From contig CAZJYX010000001.1 in the NCBI GenBank assembly GCA_964550375.1, positions 202,262 through 266,261 on the forward strand: a stretch of DNA of 64,000 nt, given 5' to 3'. How positions within the stretch are numbered: the stretch's first letter is position 1; every line of letters starts with the position of its first letter. The translations under genes were made by a program, and so were the position numbers. The DNA comes from JAAYXS01 sp964550375 (GTDB taxonomy: Bacteria; Planctomycetota; Phycisphaerae; UBA1845; Fen-1342). Below, one piece after another: positions 63,532 through 64,000 of this stretch. The notes below the pieces were generated by a model that saw only the letters and a program-made list of their open reading frames with translations, was not told the DNA's origin and made no database searches.

Positions 63532-64000
63532 CCCGCAGGGGCGCTGCGGCGGAACATGGCCACAGGCGGAAGCCACTGCTGCCTCGCGCAGCAGCGGCTT
63601 CCGCTCACGTGACGCGCCGTGCAATCCACGTACAACCGGCGGAACGAAAGCCCGGTGCCACTGCCGTCCTGCCCGGAAGCGTCGTCCCTCATTCTGATCG
63701 CGCGCAAAATCCACCACCCCGCAACACCCACCGCCAACCAGCAACAACCCCGCCCAAACTCTTTGACCCCACCCCATTCACGCGCCATATATCAAGTGCT
63801 CACGCAGTGCCCGGAACGCCTTGGCGAACCCGTCGGCCCCGGCGCCTAACCGCGCCGGGCAAGCTGACCGTCCCGTGACACGTGCGATTGACGCAGCGCT
63901 ACTAGCCGAACGCTTAGACGCGCCGGCCAGCGCAGCCCACCAAGGGATCGGCGTGCAACTCGACACGCCCGTTGCCTTGCCGGGACTGCCCTGGGGTGGC
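63532..64000. other. Gap after the giant gene, with a possible gene start at the window end
   Basis: Apart from the hairpin nothing is assigned. A frame from GTG 63875 (RAIDAALLAERLDAP) stays open to the end and could be a gene start, but it has no ribosome site and is too short to judge. Confidence 0.3.
63566..63604 (+). terminator. Long hairpin after the giant gene
   Basis: The arms 63566-63582 and 63588-63604 pair over 17 positions with one mismatch around a five-base loop, 34 bases after the stop. This is a strong terminator-like stem although no T-run follows. Confidence 0.6.

Noticed and set aside
63778..63966. A 62-residue minus-strand frame near the end
   Set aside because: No ribosome site, no family and Ala/Arg/Ser-rich composition.
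1..64000. Defence islands, prophage, integron, tRNA or rRNA genes
   Set aside because: No integrase, restriction, Cas, toxin-antitoxin or phage structural protein and no tRNA-like TPsiC box was found; recQ and mutS are ordinary repair genes here.

Overview
The window is high-GC (about two thirds G+C by eye) and tightly packed, with about 41 protein genes. The gene style points to a Planctomycetota bacterium, most likely of the Phycisphaerae. The signs are secreted proteins ending in dockerin-like DGLVNAFDIDPFV modules, prepilin-type FTLIELLVVIAII proteins (one with a C-terminal HxnDG motif), DCNxNGxPDEC repeats, and outer-membrane genes (kdsD, an AsmA-like protein). This placement is inference; no rRNA or tRNA gene was seen.

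Layout. 1-4.9 kb: the 5' part of a deoxyhypusine synthase-like gene, a BaiN/YhiN-type flavoprotein, a secreted subtilase with a dockerin-like tail, and a pseudopilin-like protein. 4.9-14.1 kb (minus strand): the CMP-sialic (or related nonulosonic) acid genes neuA-neuB-neuC, mutS, a polyprenyl-phosphate sugar transferase, and a multi-membrane-span protein coupled to a 71-residue membrane protein. 14.2-17.8 kb: a znuABC-type zinc ABC transporter with a candidate operator, and an SGNH lipoprotein. 17.8-20.1 kb: a dockerin-bearing secreted protein and a secreted serpin. 20.1-28.2 kb (minus strand): sdhA-sdhB without an adjacent membrane anchor, then an RND efflux pump and adaptor behind a near-consensus promoter that contains a perfect palindrome. 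28.2-33.4 kb: mnmG, an HTH-receiver response regulator overlapping an HDOD-histidine kinase, and a small unknown gene. 33.8-40.6 kb: an AsmA-like protein, an alkaline-phosphatase-superfamily enzyme and rimO. 40.8-45.8 kb: tandem MBOAT acyltransferases and recQ. 45.9-50.5 kb: a large TPR protein and kdsD. 50.7-55.1 kb: a fapA-cheX-cheR-cheD-cheB cluster. 55.3-58.1 kb: a second pseudopilin-like protein, a DtxR-family repressor with a ferritin-like gene, and an internally deleted IS66 transposase remnant. 58.3-63.5 kb: a 1757-residue secreted protein built of three seven-repeat FG-GAP propellers joined by DCNxNGxPDEC linkers and closed by a dockerin pair.

How the parts fit. Much of the window serves the cell envelope and secretion: nonulosonic acid activation, undecaprenyl-linked glycan initiation, KDO precursor formation, AsmA-like lipid handling, MBOAT acylation, efflux, and several exported proteins with dockerin-like ends. 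Housekeeping genes (mutS, mnmG, rimO, recQ, sdhAB) lie between them. No phage, plasmid, CRISPR or recognisable defence island was found. The most unusual items are the 21-repeat three-propeller protein, the HTH-REC/HDOD-kinase pair, the operator-in-spacer efflux promoter, and the chemotaxis adaptation genes joined to fapA with no cheA, cheW or receptor nearby.
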